From contig CAIZRK010000038.1 in the NCBI GenBank assembly GCA_903935355.1, positions 1 to 58,110 of the forward strand: DNA of 58,110 nt, read 5' to 3'. Source of the stretch: an uncultured beta proteobacterium. GTDB lineage: Bacteria; Pseudomonadota; Gammaproteobacteria; Burkholderiales; Burkholderiaceae. The notes below the pieces were generated by a model. The model was not told where the DNA came from, did no database searches, and worked only from the letters and a program-made list of their open reading frames with translations. Position numbers and translations under genes: made by a program. Shown here piece after piece: positions 44,844 to 54,780 of this stretch (within the stretch, counting starts at the first letter, position 1; every line of letters starts with the position of its first letter).

Positions 44844-47341
44844 GCCTTAAAGCCACGACCAGTTCGGTTGGACTTAAAGTTGGTTAGCAAATCCGTTTTG
44901 CCTTCCTTTAGCAACTTCTGAATCTGTTCGCTGGAAAGTTCCTGTTGTAATACAACCTTGCCTGTTTTGAAACTACAAGTCTTATTGGGGCCAGTATTGT
45001 TTTCACAGATATAGCGCATCCCATCTTCATAAACAGCCCCCGAGCATTTAGGACAGGCGCCCAAAGATTGGCGTCCAGTAAAGTCAATTACCTCGGCGTC
45101 ATCTTTTTCTGTATTTCCAAAATCAAATTCTAATTTGAAGCCGGCATTAGGGTAGTCGGCATCATCTTCTGGTATTTCACTAAGCTTAATAATGGCGGCA
45201 AAGGGTCTACCTATTTTGCTGCGGAAGCCTTGTAATGGCCCAATTGTTTTTTCGCGTAGTAGTTCTTCCACTTCAGGATATTCAAAAGCGCGACCACCAG
45301 GCGTTTTGCTAATAGTGAAGCCACACTTTTCGCAAGCAAAACGACGGTAGTTTTCCTTAACGGGGCCTTTACAATGGGGGCACGGCGTGGTCATCGTTGC
45401 GTAGTCGCCAGGGATGGTATCGCTATCGTATTCTTTAGCGCGCTTTACAATTCGCTGCGTCATCTGGGCGATTTCATGCATGAAAGTATCACGCTTCATC
45501 TTGCCTTGCTCAATCAGCGATAGCTTATTTTCCCAGTTGCCCGTCAGGTCGGGGCGAGTGAGCTCCTCTACATCTAAGCCTCGCAATAAAGTCATTAACT
45601 GAAATGCCTTGGCTGTCGGAATTAACTCTCGTGCTTCGCGAACCATGTATCTTTCAGCTAATAAACCTTCGATGATGGCAGCCCTAGTTGCTGGGGTGCC
45701 TAAGCCCTTTTCTGCCATTGCTTCGCGCATATCATCATCATCTACCCGCTTACCTGCACTCTCCATTGCAGAGAGCAAAGTAGCTTCTGTGTATCGTGCT
45801 GGGGGTTTAGTTTTTAAAGGAACTAGTGCAATAGTGTCAGTTTGAACACTTTCGCCTTCTTGTACTGGAACAAGTTCATCGTCTGCTTGGGTGGATTTAC
45901 CATAGACCTTTAACCAGCCTGGGTTTACGAGCACGCGACCCTCGGTTTTAAAGTGGTGCCCTAGCACCTCAGTTATGCGAGTAGTGACACGGAATTCTGC
46001 AGCAGGATAAAAGACCGCCAAGAAGCGACGCACAACTAAGTCATACAGCTTAAACTCTGGCTCGTTAAGTGACTTAGGCGACTCTAGCGTGGGGATAATC
46101 GCAAAGTGATCAGAGATCTTTGTATTATCAAAAATACGTTTGTTAGGTTTAATCCAGCCGTACCCCGCTTTTATCCCAAGGCCTTTTATGTCACCTTGCA
46201 AAATTTGCTTAGCAAAGGGACGGTATTCTTGCGAGTGCTCGGCAAGGTTTTCCATCGTTTGCTTAACGGCACTCAAATAATCTTCAGGAAGTGCTTTAGA
46301 GTCAGTACGTGGGTATGTAAGCACTTTATGGCGGTCATACAGTGCTTGAGCTAAGGCCAAAGTATTTTTGGCAGAGAAGCCAAACCGGGCATTCGCCTCA
46401 CGTTGTAAGCTAGTTAAATCAAAGAGCTGAGGCGCAAGCTGGGTCGCAGGCTTGGCTTCTTCGGTAACAGAAGCTTTTTTATCACGACATGCCGCCACAA
46501 TGCTTTGAGCAGCAGCTTCACTCCAAAGGCGATTCTCACGCGCATCAGGCTCTGCGGCATCTTTCTTAAATTGAGGGTCAAACCAACGCCCTTCATAGAT
46601 TCCAGCAGAGGCAATAAATTCCGCCTTTACTTCCCAGTAATTTTTAGAAATAAATTTTCGAATAAGTTCATCGCGTTCAACCACGATGGAGAGCGTTGGG
46701 GTTTGTACGCGACCAACGGTAGTTAAGAAAAATCCACCACTCTTGCTATTGAAAGCAGTCATGGCTCGAGTGCCATTAATGCCAACTAGCCAATCAGCTT
46801 CAGAGCGACAGCGTGCCGCATCGGCTAGAGGCAGCATCTCACCATCACTGCGAAGTGCGCCAAACCCTTCCCGAATGGCATTGGGTGTCATTGATTGCAA
46901 CCAAAGTCGCTTAATACCCTGAGTTGCTTTAGCGTGTTGAGCAATGAGTCGAAAAATGAGCTCACCTTCGCGGCCCGCATCGCAGGCGTTAATTAGTTGG
47001 TCAATGTCTTTGCGCTTAATCAGTTTTTGCAATACTTTTAAACGAAGCTCTGTTTTTGCGATTGGGCGCAAATCAAAATAAGGGGGCACTACTGGTAGAT
47101 TGGCAAAAGACCACTTGCCACGTTTTACGTCAAACTCTTCTGGAGCTGCAATTTCCAATAAGTGGCCTACAGCGTAGGAAAGAACGTAGTCATTGCTTTC
47201 AAAATAGTCCTCGTGCTTAGTAAAGCCGCCCAGTGCTTTTGCAATGTCACTTGCAACCGAAGGCTTCTCAGCAATGATGAGCGCCTTGGGGTGAGCCGGG
47301 GCGGAGGGTTTGGAACTGCTTTTGGTAGATGCTTTAGCCAC
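44669..47341 (-). CDS. topB: DNA topoisomerase III
   Basis: The 890-residue type IA topoisomerase has an N-terminal TOPRIM (ALIIAEKPSVASDIAKAL; ACDAGREGELIFRLI) and active-site tyrosine Y343 in TYPRTDSKALPE. Zinc-finger-like repeats CPHCKGPV..CEKCGF and CPKCSGAVYEDGMRYIC follow, then a Lys/Ala-rich tail. It relaxes and decatenates DNA. Its last 175 nt overlap the mnmC-like gene on the plus strand. A lysine-rich N-terminal extension precedes the first strand. Confidence 0.96.
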   Translation of the reverse strand: MAKASTKSSSKPSAPAHPKALIIAEKPSVASDIAKALGGFTKHEDYFESNDYVLSYAVGHLLEIAAPEEFDVKRGKWSFANLPVVPPYFDLRPIAKTELRLKVLQKLIKRKDIDQLINACDAGREGELIFRLIAQHAKATQGIKRLWLQSMTPNAIREGFGALRSDGEMLPLADAARCRSEADWLVGINGTRAMTAFNSKSGGFFLTTVGRVQTPTLSIVVERDELIRKFISKNYWEVKAEFIASAGIYEGRWFDPQFKKDAAEPDARENRLWSEAAAQSIVAACRDKKASVTEEAKPATQLAPQLFDLTSLQREANARFGFSAKNTLALAQALYDRHKVLTYPRTDSKALPEDYLSAVKQTMENLAEHSQEYRPFAKQILQGDIKGLGIKAGYGWIKPNKRIFDNTKISDHFAIIPTLESPKSLNEPEFKLYDLVVRRFLAVFYPAAEFRVTTRITEVLGHHFKTEGRVLVNPGWLKVYGKSTQADDELVPVQEGESVQTDTIALVPLKTKPPARYTEATLLSAMESAGKRVDDDDMREAMAEKGLGTPATRAAIIEGLLAERYMVREARELIPTAKAFQLMTLLRGLDVEELTRPDLTGNWENKLSLIEQGKMKRDTFMHEIAQMTQRIVKRAKEYDSDTIPGDYATMTTPCPHCKGPVKENYRRFACEKCGFTISKTPGGRAFEYPEVEELLREKTIGPLQGFRSKIGRPFAAIIKLSEIPEDDADYPNAGFKLEFDFGNTEKDDAEVIDFTGRQSLGACPKCSGAVYEDGMRYICENNTGPNKTCSFKTGKVVLQQELSSEQIQKLLKEGKTDLLTNFKSNRTGRGFKAYLAIGEEGKIGFEFEAKAPKAGTVAKAPAKKRAGASAATKSAAKPKRVSKTKSSSST

Positions 47342-47491
47342 GCGTTTGCCTAAATATAAGTGCCTGCAATTAAGTATTTATGGGGTAAAAGGATGAACAA
47401 TTTAAACCAAATCAAGATTCGGTCTTGCTTTTACCCCCTTTTTTATTATTAACCGATAAATTGATAAAAGTCCAAAATCACACCTTTTTCC

Positions 47492-48232
47492 CTAAAAACC
47501 CTTTTTACAGTCGTTTAAATGGGGTTTTTTGAGAATGTAGAGCTCTTCCAATACTTCTTCGGGGGTGCAAACAAGCTTAGCACCTTGCTGAATCAGGTAA
47601 TGGCACCCCTTTGCTAGGGGGTTATTAATTTGACTAGGAACCGCAAATACTTCTCGCCCCATCTCTAAAGCAAGTCTTGCTGTAATCAAGGAGCCGGATC
47701 GATTGGCGGCCTCAATGACTACTACGCCTAGAGCAAGGGCTGCAATGAGGCGGTTCCGTTTGGGGAAATGGAAGGCTTTGGGGCCGACCCCAAGGGCAAA
47801 TTCGGAGACTAGCAGGCCTCTTTGTCTGATTTGATTGGCTAGAACTTGATGTTCAGGGGGATAAACTAGATCTAGCCCTGTGCCACAAACAGCCAAGGTG
47901 GGTGAGTTTAGAGCAATATCTAATGCCCCTCGATGGGCGGCTCCATCAATCCCACGCGCAAGCCCAGAAATTACCAAAGCCCCAGCGCGGGCAAGCCCTT
48001 GTGCAAAAAACGCAGCGTTTTGCAGGCCGCCTGGGCTAGCAGCGCGCGACCCCACAATGGCGATCATAGGCAATTTTAGTAACTCAATATCTCCGTCTAT
48101 ATAGAGTACGGCAGGAGGATCAAATAAGTCGTTCAGTCGGGCAGGGTAGTTGCTCTCGTGCCTTGAAATTTGTACGATGCAGGAAGTCTTCAAAGGGTTC
48201 ATAGGTAAATTCTGAACGAAAGCCGAAATCAC
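47492..48232 (-). CDS. dprA: Reduced DprA (Rossmann-like core only)
   Basis: This 246-residue protein retains the DprA fold: [53 protein letters not shown] and [21 protein letters not shown]. The usual N-terminal SAM-like domain and C-terminal winged helix are missing. In-frame TAA lies about 20 nt upstream of the GTG start (48232), so no longer N terminus is coded here. DprA loads RecA on incoming single-stranded DNA. Whether the reduced form works is unknown. Confidence 0.88.
   Translation of the reverse strand: MISAFVQNLPMNPLKTSCIVQISRHESNYPARLNDLFDPPAVLYIDGDIELLKLPMIAIVGSRAASPGGLQNAAFFAQGLARAGALVISGLARGIDGAAHRGALDIALNSPTLAVCGTGLDLVYPPEHQVLANQIRQRGLLVSEFALGVGPKAFHFPKRNRLIAALALGVVVIEAANRSGSLITARLALEMGREVFAVPSQINNPLAKGCHYLIQQGAKLVCTPEEVLEELYILKKPHLNDCKKGF
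47494..47529 (-). terminator. Possible Rho-independent terminator at the dprA 3' end
   Basis: Complementary arms AAAAACCC and GGGTTTTT, about 20 nt apart, lie at the dprA end. They give an 8-bp stem with T-run on the minus strand. The loop is long and the stem overlaps the last codons of dprA, so the call is tentative. The gap 47342-47491 beyond it shows no gene. Confidence 0.35.
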
Positions 48233-48273
48233 ACAATCAGGACAGTCTGATTACTCTGTTGGATAATTCCTAC

Positions 48274-48789
48274 ATGGCTTTATTACCCGTACTTTGTTAT
48301 CCAGACCCACGCTTACATAAGGTTGCTAAACCAGTAGCGAAAGTAGATGCACGCATCAAAAAAATTGTGGCCGATATGGCGCAAACAATGTATGAAGCTC
48401 CTGGCGTAGGTTTAGCCGCTACCCAAGTGGATATCCATGAACGGATTTTAGTAATTGATGTATCGGAAAGCCAAGATGAATTGAGGGTCTTTATTAATCC
48501 AGTATTAGTGTGGTCTAGTCCCGAAACGAAATCGTGGCGTGAAGGCTGTCTTTCTGTTCCAGAGTATTACGACGAAGTGGATAGGCCAGATATCATTCGC
48601 GTCAGGGCTTTAGATCTGGAGGGTAAAGAATTCGAAATAGAGGCAGATGGTCTTTTATCCGTTTGTCTACAACATGAAATGGATCACCTGCAAGGAAAGG
48701 TATTTGTAGAGTACCTTTCTATCCTAAAGCGCAACCGGATTTCTCTTAAAATGAAAAAGCGCGCTAAAGAGTTAGCGGGTCAGCGCTAA
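48274..48789 (+). CDS. def: Peptide deformylase
   Basis: From the ATG at 48274 the protein has 171 residues and carries all three metal-site motifs: [16 protein letters not shown] and HEMDHLQGK. It removes the formyl group from new proteins. It is divergent from dprA and just upstream of fmt, the usual pairing. A TTG five codons up is possible but less likely. Confidence 0.97.
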   Translation: MALLPVLCYPDPRLHKVAKPVAKVDARIKKIVADMAQTMYEAPGVGLAATQVDIHERILVIDVSESQDELRVFINPVLVWSSPETKSWREGCLSVPEYYDEVDRPDIIRVRALDLEGKEFEIEADGLLSVCLQHEMDHLQGKVFVEYLSILKRNRISLKMKKRAKELAGQR

Positions 48790-48798
48790 GCGCCGCCA

Positions 48799-49794
48799 AT
48801 GAAAATTGTTTTTGCTGGAACTCCCATATTTGCTGCCCAAGCCTTGCGCGCAATCGATAGAGCAGGCCATGAAATTGTTTTAGTTCTGACGCAGCCAGAT
48901 CGCCGTGCTGGTAGAGGAATGCAGCTTCATGCAAGTCCAGTAAAGGCGTTTGCTTTAGAAAAAAATATCCCAATATTGCAACCGGCAACATTACAGCGTA
49001 ATAGTGCTGATTCTCAAAAGAGGGTACAAGCGCAGGATGCATATGATCGCTTAAGCCATTTGAGTTTTGATGCAATGGTAGTGGTCGCTTATGGCTTGAT
49101 TCTTCCCCAAGAGATATTGGATCTCGCCAAACGTAATGGGCGCTATGGTTGCTTTAATATTCACGCCTCTTTATTGCCGCGTTGGCGGGGTGCGGCACCC
49201 ATTCAGCGCTCTATTGAGTCTGGAGACAGCAAGACAGGTATCAGCATTATGCAAATGGATGCAGGCCTTGATACAGGCGATACTGTTCTAGTACGGGAGG
49301 TCTCCATCGATGCGAGCGAGACTGGCGCCACTTTGCATGATCGTCTTGCGGTGTTGGGCGCAGACCTGATGGTGGAAATACTGTGCCTTTTAGATCAAGG
49401 TCAGGCGCTAAATAGAACCTTTCAACCAAAAGATGGCATTACATATGCAAGCAAAATATTAAAAGCTGAAGGGCAAATTAATTGGTCATTAAGTGCGCCA
49501 GAAATTGATCGGCGCATTCGTGCATTTAATCCATTTCCTGGGGCGACGAGCTGTCTCAATGCAGAGGCATTTAAGTTTTGGACATCAGCTATACCTACGA
49601 ATGTGTCTTTTGTGAAGACGGGGGCACCAGGAGAGGTAATGGGCTTTGAAGGGAAGCATGTTTACATTCAATGTGGCCAAGGGGTAATTGAAATTCATGA
49701 AATGCAAAAGCCTGGTGGTAAAAGAATGGATGCGTGCGCTTGCCTTAAGCGCTATCGTTCACAAGAAAAAATAATTCAGTTTCTAAAGGAATAG
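48799..49794 (+). CDS. fmt: Methionyl-tRNA formyltransferase
   Basis: The 331-residue enzyme has FAGTPIFAAQALRAI at the N terminus, the GCFNIHASLLPRWRGAAPIQRSI catalytic segment and MDAGLDTGD. It formylates Met-tRNAfMet with 10-formyl-tetrahydrofolate. It follows def by 9 nt and precedes rsmB, a common translation-factor cluster. Confidence 0.97.
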   Translation: MKIVFAGTPIFAAQALRAIDRAGHEIVLVLTQPDRRAGRGMQLHASPVKAFALEKNIPILQPATLQRNSADSQKRVQAQDAYDRLSHLSFDAMVVVAYGLILPQEILDLAKRNGRYGCFNIHASLLPRWRGAAPIQRSIESGDSKTGISIMQMDAGLDTGDTVLVREVSIDASETGATLHDRLAVLGADLMVEILCLLDQGQALNRTFQPKDGITYASKILKAEGQINWSLSAPEIDRRIRAFNPFPGATSCLNAEAFKFWTSAIPTNVSFVKTGAPGEVMGFEGKHVYIQCGQGVIEIHEMQKPGGKRMDACACLKRYRSQEKIIQFLKE

Positions 49795-49795
49795 A

Positions 49796-51124
49796 TTGAC
49801 CGATCAAAAAACACCCCGTAGCTTGCCTCTCTCTAATGCAATTACCATTGCTGCGCAAGCAATTGGTGAGGTGATAGAAGGGCGATCGCTTACGGAGGTC
49901 TTAGATCAGTTAGATGCTCATGAAAAGCCCATTGTGCAAAGCCTCACTTTTGACGCTTTGCGTAAATGGGTTCGCTCGCATGAATACATTAAGCAATTGA
50001 TTCCGAAAACGCCACCACCCGAGGTAGAACACTTACTAAGCGTAGCGATTGCTTTAATTGTTCAGGGAAGCGCTGATGGCAAAGGATATGCCGCCCATAC
50101 GATTGTTGATCAGGCTGTCCGTGCGTGTGATGAATATGAGCCAACTAGGTATGCCAAAGGGATGATGAATGCGGTATTGCGTAAGGTTAGCCTAATGGTG
50201 CAGCCAGTGGAAGGTGTAAAGCATTATCCGCCTGATCCAGTTCCCATGTTTTTCCCGCCCTGGTGGCGTGCTAGTCTGAAAAAGAATTACCCTAAGGTAT
50301 GGCAGGCCCTGCTGATTCAGCAAGCTTTGCGAGCACCGTTAATCTTGCGGGTGAATGCCCGTCAACATACCCGTGAACAATACCAAGCATTATTGAGCCA
50401 AGAAGGCATCACCTCCAAGCCCATTGAAGAGCTGGCTGGCATAGAGCTAAATTCTGCATTGCTATTAAATTCGCCAGTTCCCGTTGCCAAATTGCCTGGT
50501 TTTTATAGTGGGTCAGTTTCTGTTCAGGATGCTGGTGCCCAGTTAGCCGCTCTTTTATTAGGCCCACAGCCTGGTGAGCGGATACTTGATGCTTGCGCAG
50601 CGCCTGGGGGCAAAACCGCTCATCTATTGGAATTAGCGGACTGCGAGGTAATTGCTTTGGAGTTGGATGGGGGGCGTTTAGGAAAAATTAGTGGCAACCT
50701 CGATCGTTTGCACCTATATACAGATTCAGTAAGGGTGATTAGGGGCGATGCTTCAAAAACGGCTTGGTGGGATGGCAAACCTTTTGACAAAATATTGCTC
50801 GACTCACCGTGCTCTGCCTCGGGAATTGTTGCTCGGCATCCAGATATCCCCTTTTTGCGGCGTGAAGCAGATATTCTGGCTCTGCAACAAAGGCAGCGCG
50901 CTATCTTGACCCAAGCATGGAAGATGTTAAATCTAGAGGGACTACTTTTATACGTGACTTGCTCTGTATTCCCGGAGGAGGGAGAGGAGCAGGCGATTTG
51001 GTTTGCGGCAGAGCATAGCAATGCGTTACGATTAGTCGCTCCGGGGCAGATATTGCCAACGGAGGTAAATGATGGGTTTTACTATGCCTTGTTTAAAAAG
51101 ATGGGCCATGAGCCAACGCATTAA
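49796..51124 (+). CDS. rsmB: 16S rRNA m5C967 methyltransferase RsmB
   Basis: The 442-residue protein has an N-terminal NusB-like domain and a C-terminal SAM domain with ILDACAAPGGKTAHLLEL, LLDSPCSASGI (catalytic Cys) and YVTCSVFPEEGEEQ (second Cys). The TTG start has AAAGGA seven nt upstream and begins one base after the fmt stop. It methylates C967 of 16S rRNA. Confidence 0.96.
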   Translation: MTDQKTPRSLPLSNAITIAAQAIGEVIEGRSLTEVLDQLDAHEKPIVQSLTFDALRKWVRSHEYIKQLIPKTPPPEVEHLLSVAIALIVQGSADGKGYAAHTIVDQAVRACDEYEPTRYAKGMMNAVLRKVSLMVQPVEGVKHYPPDPVPMFFPPWWRASLKKNYPKVWQALLIQQALRAPLILRVNARQHTREQYQALLSQEGITSKPIEELAGIELNSALLLNSPVPVAKLPGFYSGSVSVQDAGAQLAALLLGPQPGERILDACAAPGGKTAHLLELADCEVIALELDGGRLGKISGNLDRLHLYTDSVRVIRGDASKTAWWDGKPFDKILLDSPCSASGIVARHPDIPFLRREADILALQQRQRAILTQAWKMLNLEGLLLYVTCSVFPEEGEEQAIWFAAEHSNALRLVAPGQILPTEVNDGFYYALFKKMGHEPTH

Positions 51125-51689
51125 GCAATTCGTCTTCGCTACATTGCTGCTGCTGGGAATTTTTTCAGGGCATGCCAATGCCGAAGGAATAAAAATCAAA
51201 TCCGTTGAGTTGGAGCGGGTTGATAACGACTGGCTATTAAATGCCGCTTTCGAAATCGAGCTTACCCCCGGCTTAGAAGAGGCGGTTCAAAAAGGGGTTG
51301 TCCTGTATTTTCAAACGGAGTTTGAGTTAACCCGTTCACGCTGGTATTGGTTTGAAGAAAGACCCGCATTTGCTCAGCGGCAAACCCGTCTTTCTTATCA
51401 ACCCTTGACACAGCAATATCGCATTTCATCGGAAGGCTTTTCCTTTTCTGCTAGAACGATCTCTGAAGCATTGCAGGCGGTGGGGAGTATAGGCGGTTGG
51501 CGAGTAATAGATCACAATCAAATTGATCCTAGCAAATCATATTTTGCTGCTCTCAGAATGACTCTAGATTTAAGTAAACTGCCCAAGCCATTTCAGGTAA
51601 ATGCTTTAAATAATCGGGACTGGAATGTTTCTAGTGACTGGTTGCGCTTCCCCTTTCTTCCTGCCGGACCTAACCTCATTAAACGATGA
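51072..51689 (+). CDS. DUF4390 exported protein
   Basis: The roughly 200-residue protein has a hydrophobic signal segment ending GHANA, then a beta-rich domain with VELERVDNDWLLNAAFEIEL and RSRWYWFEERPAFA, the DUF4390 pattern. It overlaps the rsmB 3' end by about 50 nt. GGAGG at 51061-51065 suits the ATG at 51072, and an ATG at 51108 is the other option. It overlaps ntrY by 4 nt (ATGA). It is commonly found just before ntrY in Betaproteobacteria, and its function is unknown. Confidence 0.85.
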   Translation: MGFTMPCLKRWAMSQRIKQFVFATLLLLGIFSGHANAEGIKIKSVELERVDNDWLLNAAFEIELTPGLEEAVQKGVVLYFQTEFELTRSRWYWFEERPAFAQRQTRLSYQPLTQQYRISSEGFSFSARTISEALQAVGSIGGWRVIDHNQIDPSKSYFAALRMTLDLSKLPKPFQVNALNNRDWNVSSDWLRFPFLPAGPNLIKR

Positions 51690-53998
51690 AGAGCCCCAGC
51701 AGATCCCTCCACCTACGTTTTTTTCAAAGAGATACCTGGAAAAGGTGGGCTCTCCCTATTGCGATGGTAGCCATCGGCGCTTTTGCTTTGCTGCTATTAG
51801 CCTTGCTATTTTTGGCATCCTCTAACACAGAGTTTTTTGATAACTACTTTATTTGGCTTTATGCAGCGAATGTAATCGTGGGCATCTGCCTAACAGTAGT
51901 GATTTTGGTGTTGGTGATTGTAATTGCAATACGCTGGCATAAGGGGCGTTTTGGTACCCGCCTCGTTGCCAAATTAGCCATGATTTTTGCTTTGGTTGGG
52001 GTAGTGCCAGGTTTAATTTTATATGGCGTTTCTTTGCAATTTGTGTCGCGCAGTATTGAAACCTGGTTTGATGTAAAGGTCGAGTCAGCCCTTGAAGCTG
52101 GTTTAGAGCTCGGACGTGCCACCCTAAGTACTTCACTTGTAGAGTTACAAGATGAAGGCAGAATTGTGGCCGGACAAATTCAGAACATGCCTAATCATGC
52201 AAGCCCCGCAGAATTAACTTTGTTACTTTCGCGCTTAAGAGACCAATTTGGACATCAAGAAATTACGATCTTCAATGGGCGGCAAGAGCTCATTGCAACA
52301 GCATCATCAAGTGCAGTTCAAAAGCCATCTGCATCTCCTAGTTTGGAGGTAATGAAACAAGCATCGACACTAAACGGAGCTGGATTTATTGATGAACCTC
52401 AGAATGCAGGTGGCCCACAAGTCTATCGATTGCGCGCAGTCATTCCATTGGTTAAAGAGCGCCTCCCAAGCGGGCGGGGATTTGGATTGAGCATCCAATA
52501 CCAAAAAGAGCTCTGGTACTTGCAGTTGGTTAAAGCGGTGCCCGAGGACATCACTAAAAATACCCTAGCAGTACAGGCCGCTTATAGTGATTATCAGGAA
52601 AAATCCTTAGGGCGCACGGGTTTGCGCAAGATGTTTGTAGGCACCTTAACGCTCACATTATTTTTTGCGCTATTTGTAGCGGTTACTTTGGCGCTAATCC
52701 TTGGTAGGCAGCTGGCGAGGCCTTTGCTGATGCTGCTCAAAGGAACTCAGGCCGTTGCACAAGGCGACTTATCTCCAAAACCAGAGCTTGATACTGGGGA
52801 TGAATTGGGGATGTTGACCCGTCAATTTAATGTCATGACGCGGCAACTAGCTGATACTCGCACTTCTTTGCAAGAATCGAAATCATTCCTAGAAACAGTG
52901 CTTGGGAGCTTAACTGCCGGCGTTTGCATTTTTGATAAAAACTTCAATGTGGTTTCAAGCAATGCCGGCGCTGACCGTATTTTTGGCAAAGATTTAACCC
53001 AATTTGATGGGCGCCCATTGAGCGACAGTCCAAGTTTGCTTGAGTTTGAGCAGGCTATCAAAGATGGTTTTGCGACGATTAAGCTCGCTGTGGCAGATGA
53101 AGGGGTGAAGCCAAGCGCACATCATTTGGCTCCTGTATGGCAAAAACAAATACAGTTACACACCACAAATGAATTTGAAAACGAGCTAGGCGTTACCTTA
53201 TTTGTCAGGGGCACAGAGCTTACTTCTGATCTGCGTATGGTGGTATTTGATGACATTACTGATGTAGTGAGTGCTCAACGTTCAATTGCCTGGAGCGAAG
53301 TGGCAAGACGCTTAGCGCATGAAATTAAAAATCCGCTAACCCCCATACAACTCTCGGCAGAGAGATTGCAACACAAGCTAGCTGGTAAGCTCAGTCCAGA
53401 GCAAGAGGAGATGATGAATCGAAGTACAGAAACTATCATAGGCCAAGTCCAGGCCATGAAAGCAATGGTAAATGACTTTAGAGATTTCGCAAAAACACCT
53501 AGCCCACAACTAAAGTCCGTATCAATCAACGCCCTGACTACCGAGATCTTGGGTTTATATGAGGGCAGCCCCCTGCAAACCACTTTAGATCCAGATTGCC
53601 CCAATATTTTGGGTGATCCCACGCAACTTCGACAAGTAATACATAATCTTTTGCAAAACGCACAAGATGCGACACTCGAGGGTGAGCATCAAGATGCACC
53701 GGTGCAAGTAAAAACAGAGCTAGTTCCTTATGGAGAGCACAATGGAATCACGCAAAATGCAGTGCGGCTCACAATAAGTGATAGTGGATCAGGATTTCCA
53801 GCTAAGATATTGGCAAGAGCATTTGAGCCCTACATTACAACAAAGAGCAAGGGTACTGGTTTAGGTTTGGCGGTGGTGAAAAAAATTATTGATGATCATG
53901 GTGCCAAAATTGAAATACGGAATCGCATGCAAGGAGAAATAGTGGTTGGAGCACTAGTATCAATTTTGTTTATGAATCTCGCAAATGAGGCAGCTTAA
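51686..53998 (+). CDS. ntrY: NtrY-like sensor histidine kinase
   Basis: The 770-residue kinase has several N-terminal transmembrane helices and a periplasmic segment. A HAMP-like region around residues 345-395 (LARPLLMLLKGTQAVAQGDL), a PAS domain around 400-500, a phosphoacceptor His at 545 in LAHEIKNPLTPIQLSAERL and an ATPase domain with GLGLAVVKKIIDDHG follow. It is the NtrY type linked to nitrogen or redox control in other bacteria. It pairs with the response regulator 2 nt downstream. Confidence 0.93.
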   Translation: MKSPSRSLHLRFFQRDTWKRWALPIAMVAIGAFALLLLALLFLASSNTEFFDNYFIWLYAANVIVGICLTVVILVLVIVIAIRWHKGRFGTRLVAKLAMIFALVGVVPGLILYGVSLQFVSRSIETWFDVKVESALEAGLELGRATLSTSLVELQDEGRIVAGQIQNMPNHASPAELTLLLSRLRDQFGHQEITIFNGRQELIATASSSAVQKPSASPSLEVMKQASTLNGAGFIDEPQNAGGPQVYRLRAVIPLVKERLPSGRGFGLSIQYQKELWYLQLVKAVPEDITKNTLAVQAAYSDYQEKSLGRTGLRKMFVGTLTLTLFFALFVAVTLALILGRQLARPLLMLLKGTQAVAQGDLSPKPELDTGDELGMLTRQFNVMTRQLADTRTSLQESKSFLETVLGSLTAGVCIFDKNFNVVSSNAGADRIFGKDLTQFDGRPLSDSPSLLEFEQAIKDGFATIKLAVADEGVKPSAHHLAPVWQKQIQLHTTNEFENELGVTLFVRGTELTSDLRMVVFDDITDVVSAQRSIAWSEVARRLAHEIKNPLTPIQLSAERLQHKLAGKLSPEQEEMMNRSTETIIGQVQAMKAMVNDFRDFAKTPSPQLKSVSINALTTEILGLYEGSPLQTTLDPDCPNILGDPTQLRQVIHNLLQNAQDATLEGEHQDAPVQVKTELVPYGEHNGITQNAVRLTISDSGSGFPAKILARAFEPYITTKSKGTGLGLAVVKKIIDDHGAKIEIRNRMQGEIVVGALVSILFMNLANEAA

Positions 53999-54000
53999 GT

Positions 54001-54684
54001 ATGGCTAGTATTTTGGTGGTCGATGATGAGATGGGAATTCGTGAACTTCTCAATGAGATTCTGACGGATGAGGGTCATACTGTTTACTCAGCAGAGAGCG
54101 CCATTCAAGCGCGCACCATTCGTGAGCAAATGCGCCCAGATTTGGTTTTATTAGATATTTGGATGCCCGATACTGACGGCATTACTTTGCTAAAAGAGTG
54201 GTCTAAAACCGGACAGCTGACAATGCCCGTTGTGATGATGTCTGGCCACGCCACCATCGATACGGCTGTAGAAGCTACCCGCATTGGAGCACTGAACTTC
54301 TTGGAAAAGCCAATTGCTCTCCAAAAATTACTCAAAACGGTGAACAAAGCGCTCGAGAGCTCTCCTAAGCATGTTGAGCCAGCTGAGGACAAAATCACTC
54401 AGGTAGCCTCCTCGGCAAACTCAAGCACTAAACCCTCTGTCACTGAGCAACTCACCCCGCAAGAAGATGGCCAATACATTAGCGGAATTGCAAAGACTTA
54501 TTTCGATTTACCCTTACGTGAAGCCAGAGACTTATTTGAAAAAGCCTATTTTGAACATCAAATGATTATCATGGGCGGTAGTATGACCAAAATATCTGAG
54601 TACACGGGCCTAGAAAGAACACATTTATATCGTAAGCTTAAAGCCTTGGGGATTGATACATCTCGGAATAAGGGCGAACAATAA
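54001..54684 (+). CDS. ntrX: NtrX-like response regulator without AAA+ domain
   Basis: The 227-residue protein has a receiver domain with phospho-acceptor Asp52 in LVLLDIWMPDTDG and VVMMSGHATIDTAVEA, a flexible linker, and a Fis-type helix-turn-helix at the end (MTKISEYTGLERTHLYRKLKALGI). The sigma-54 AAA+ domain of full NtrX is absent, so it should not open sigma-54 promoters itself. It is cotranscribed with ntrY. Confidence 0.9.
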   Translation: MASILVVDDEMGIRELLNEILTDEGHTVYSAESAIQARTIREQMRPDLVLLDIWMPDTDGITLLKEWSKTGQLTMPVVMMSGHATIDTAVEATRIGALNFLEKPIALQKLLKTVNKALESSPKHVEPAEDKITQVASSANSSTKPSVTEQLTPQEDGQYISGIAKTYFDLPLREARDLFEKAYFEHQMIIMGGSMTKISEYTGLERTHLYRKLKALGIDTSRNKGEQ

Positions 54685-54708
54685 GGTTTTAAGGGAATAT
54701 TTGCTCTA

Positions 54709-54780
54709 ATGGCAGCCGGCTTTATTTTTGCATTAATGTTGTTAAGTGCGCCGATGTATTTCTTGGCAGTGGTGTTGTGA
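54709..54780 (+). CDS. Possible 23-residue hydrophobic peptide
   Basis: A short frame from ATG to TGA encodes one hydrophobic segment with no charged residue (begins MAAGFIFALMLLS). It lies 24 nt after the response regulator and 49 nt before the OsmC-YcaO gene. AAGGGA lies about 13 nt upstream, further than ideal. It could be a single-span small protein or chance. Nothing else is visible in the 54685-54829 gap. Confidence 0.25.
   Translation: MAAGFIFALMLLSAPMYFLAVVL

Noticed and set aside
54709..54780. RiPP precursor peptide for the YcaO protein
   Set aside because: The peptide has one Ser, no Cys or Thr and no leader-core layout, and its neighbour resembles E. coli YcaO, which is not a RiPP enzyme.
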